Positions 14,790 to 15,083 of a DNA stretch of 15,083 nucleotides are shown in pieces. Under the pieces are notes generated by a model. It was not told where the DNA came from and did not search any database. It saw only the letters and a program-made list of their open reading frames with translations. Made by a program: the position numbers and the translations under genes. Origin of the DNA: an uncultured Eubacteriales bacterium (GTDB lineage: Bacteria; Bacillota; Clostridia; TANB77; CAG-508); contig CACXCH010000022.1 of the NCBI GenBank assembly GCA_902766085.1, forward strand, positions 1 through 15,083. Reading direction: 5' to 3'. The first letter of the stretch is position 1. Each line of letters opens with the position of its first letter.

Positions 14790-14827
14790 AAGATGATAGT
14801 GTTTAATCACTATCATTTTTATTTTTT
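14790..14827 (+). terminator. Terminator of the carbohydrate-binding protein gene
   Basis: A 9-bp perfect stem (ATGATAGTG at 14793-14801 with CACTATCAT at 14808-14816) has a 6-base loop, can be extended by about three pairs, and is followed by a T run interrupted by one A. Confidence 0.85.
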
Positions 14828-14894
14828 ACTAGTAATGCACAAATATTTATCTCGTTTCACTTAAATTAAGTAAGGTTTTGCATAATTGTACTAG
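14828..14894. repeat. Imperfect inverted repeat with palindromic centre
   Basis: CTAGTAATGCA near 14829-14839 pairs with TGCAT...TACTAG at 14879-14894, apart from a 5-base bulge. The centre holds the 13-base palindrome ACTTAAATTAAGT (14859-14871). It lies between a terminator and a tRNA promoter. It may be a chance structure, a small RNA or a minimal mobile remnant; nothing decides between these. Confidence 0.3.
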
Positions 14895-14950
14895 AAGATA
14901 TTAGATATGATAATTTTTATGACTTTTTTCAAAAAATTATTGTGAAAACG

Positions 14951-14979
14951 TTGACAAATAGCTTTTTATGTTGTATACT
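14951..14979 (+). promoter_or_regulatory. Promoter of the tRNA-Lys gene
   Basis: A perfect TTGACA (14951-14956), a 17-base spacer and TATACT (14974-14979). The tRNA begins 30 bases past the -10, allowing a short processed leader. Confidence 0.85.
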
Positions 14980-15009
14980 TAAAACTGTGCTTAACTTTTT
15001 TGCATAGAT

Positions 15010-15082
15010 GAGTCATTAGCTCAGTTGGTAGAGCACTTGACTTTTAATCAAGTTGTCCGGGGTTCGATTCCCCGATGGCTCA
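15010..15082 (+). tRNA. tRNA-Lys (anticodon TTT)
   Basis: A complete cloverleaf: acceptor GAGTCAT/ATGGCTC (one T-G pair), D stem GCTC/GAGC, anticodon stem CTTGA/TCAAG with loop CTTTTAA giving anticodon TTT, T stem with TTCGATT loop, discriminator A. The window ends one base after it (C), so an encoded CCA is likely but cut off. The position 33 base is the normal T. Confidence 0.97.
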
Positions 15083-15083
15083 C

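Noticed and set aside
14535..14864. 109-residue frame overlapping the carbohydrate-binding gene and its terminator
   Set aside because: It runs through the terminator hairpin, has no ribosome binding site, and its translation is low-complexity Ile/Leu/Lys.
1..15083. CRISPR array, insertion sequence, phage integration site or riboswitch
   Set aside because: No regularly spaced repeats with unique spacers, no transposase or integrase frame, no tRNA-end duplication visible within the window, and no leader resembling a riboswitch class I recognise.

Overview
The window is very AT-rich (about a quarter to a third G+C by eye), with A/T-biased codons, strong AAGGAG-type ribosome binding sites, compact spacing and standard TAA/TAG stops. 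Together with the gene families present (7TM sensor kinase, HD-GYP regulator, reductase-ended NRPS, CBM25/53-like protein), this suggests a low-G+C Firmicute, most likely an anaerobic gut-type Clostridia member. That assignment is inference; no marker gene is present.

Layout, left to right. A minus-strand tRNA-Arg(TCT) with its own promoter lies at the left edge. A hairpin terminator separates it from a minus-strand gene (347-2371) for a large membrane-anchored surface protein with Met- and Pro-rich low-complexity segments and a C-terminal right-handed beta-helix. A 486-base divergent control region follows (2372-2857). It holds three copies of a 20-base direct repeat, a palindrome between the surface gene's ribosome binding site and its start codon, and a clear promoter for the gene to the right. 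That gene (2858-10432) is a 2524-residue nonribosomal peptide synthetase with the order C-A-T-C-A-T-R. It should make an N-capped dipeptide released as an aldehyde.

To the right is a likely two-gene unit with its own promoter: a seven-helix PAS histidine kinase (10511-12331) and a REC-HD-GYP response regulator (12366-13418), closed by a terminator that overlaps the stop codon. Next come an XRE/LexA-like (S24) repressor gene broken by a one-base frameshift (13522-14125), a small cytoplasmic CBM25/53-like carbohydrate-binding protein (14291-14758) with a perfect palindrome over its -10 region, and a tRNA-Lys(TTT) at the right edge.

The most interesting unit is the NRPS with its neighbours. A single-protein peptide-aldehyde synthetase is transcribed divergently from a surface protein across a repeat-bearing control region and is followed by a sensor kinase and cyclic-di-GMP phosphodiesterase pair. 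Co-regulation is inference. The window shows no 4'-phosphopantetheinyl transferase, MbtH protein, exporter or tailoring enzyme, so activation and export must be encoded elsewhere.
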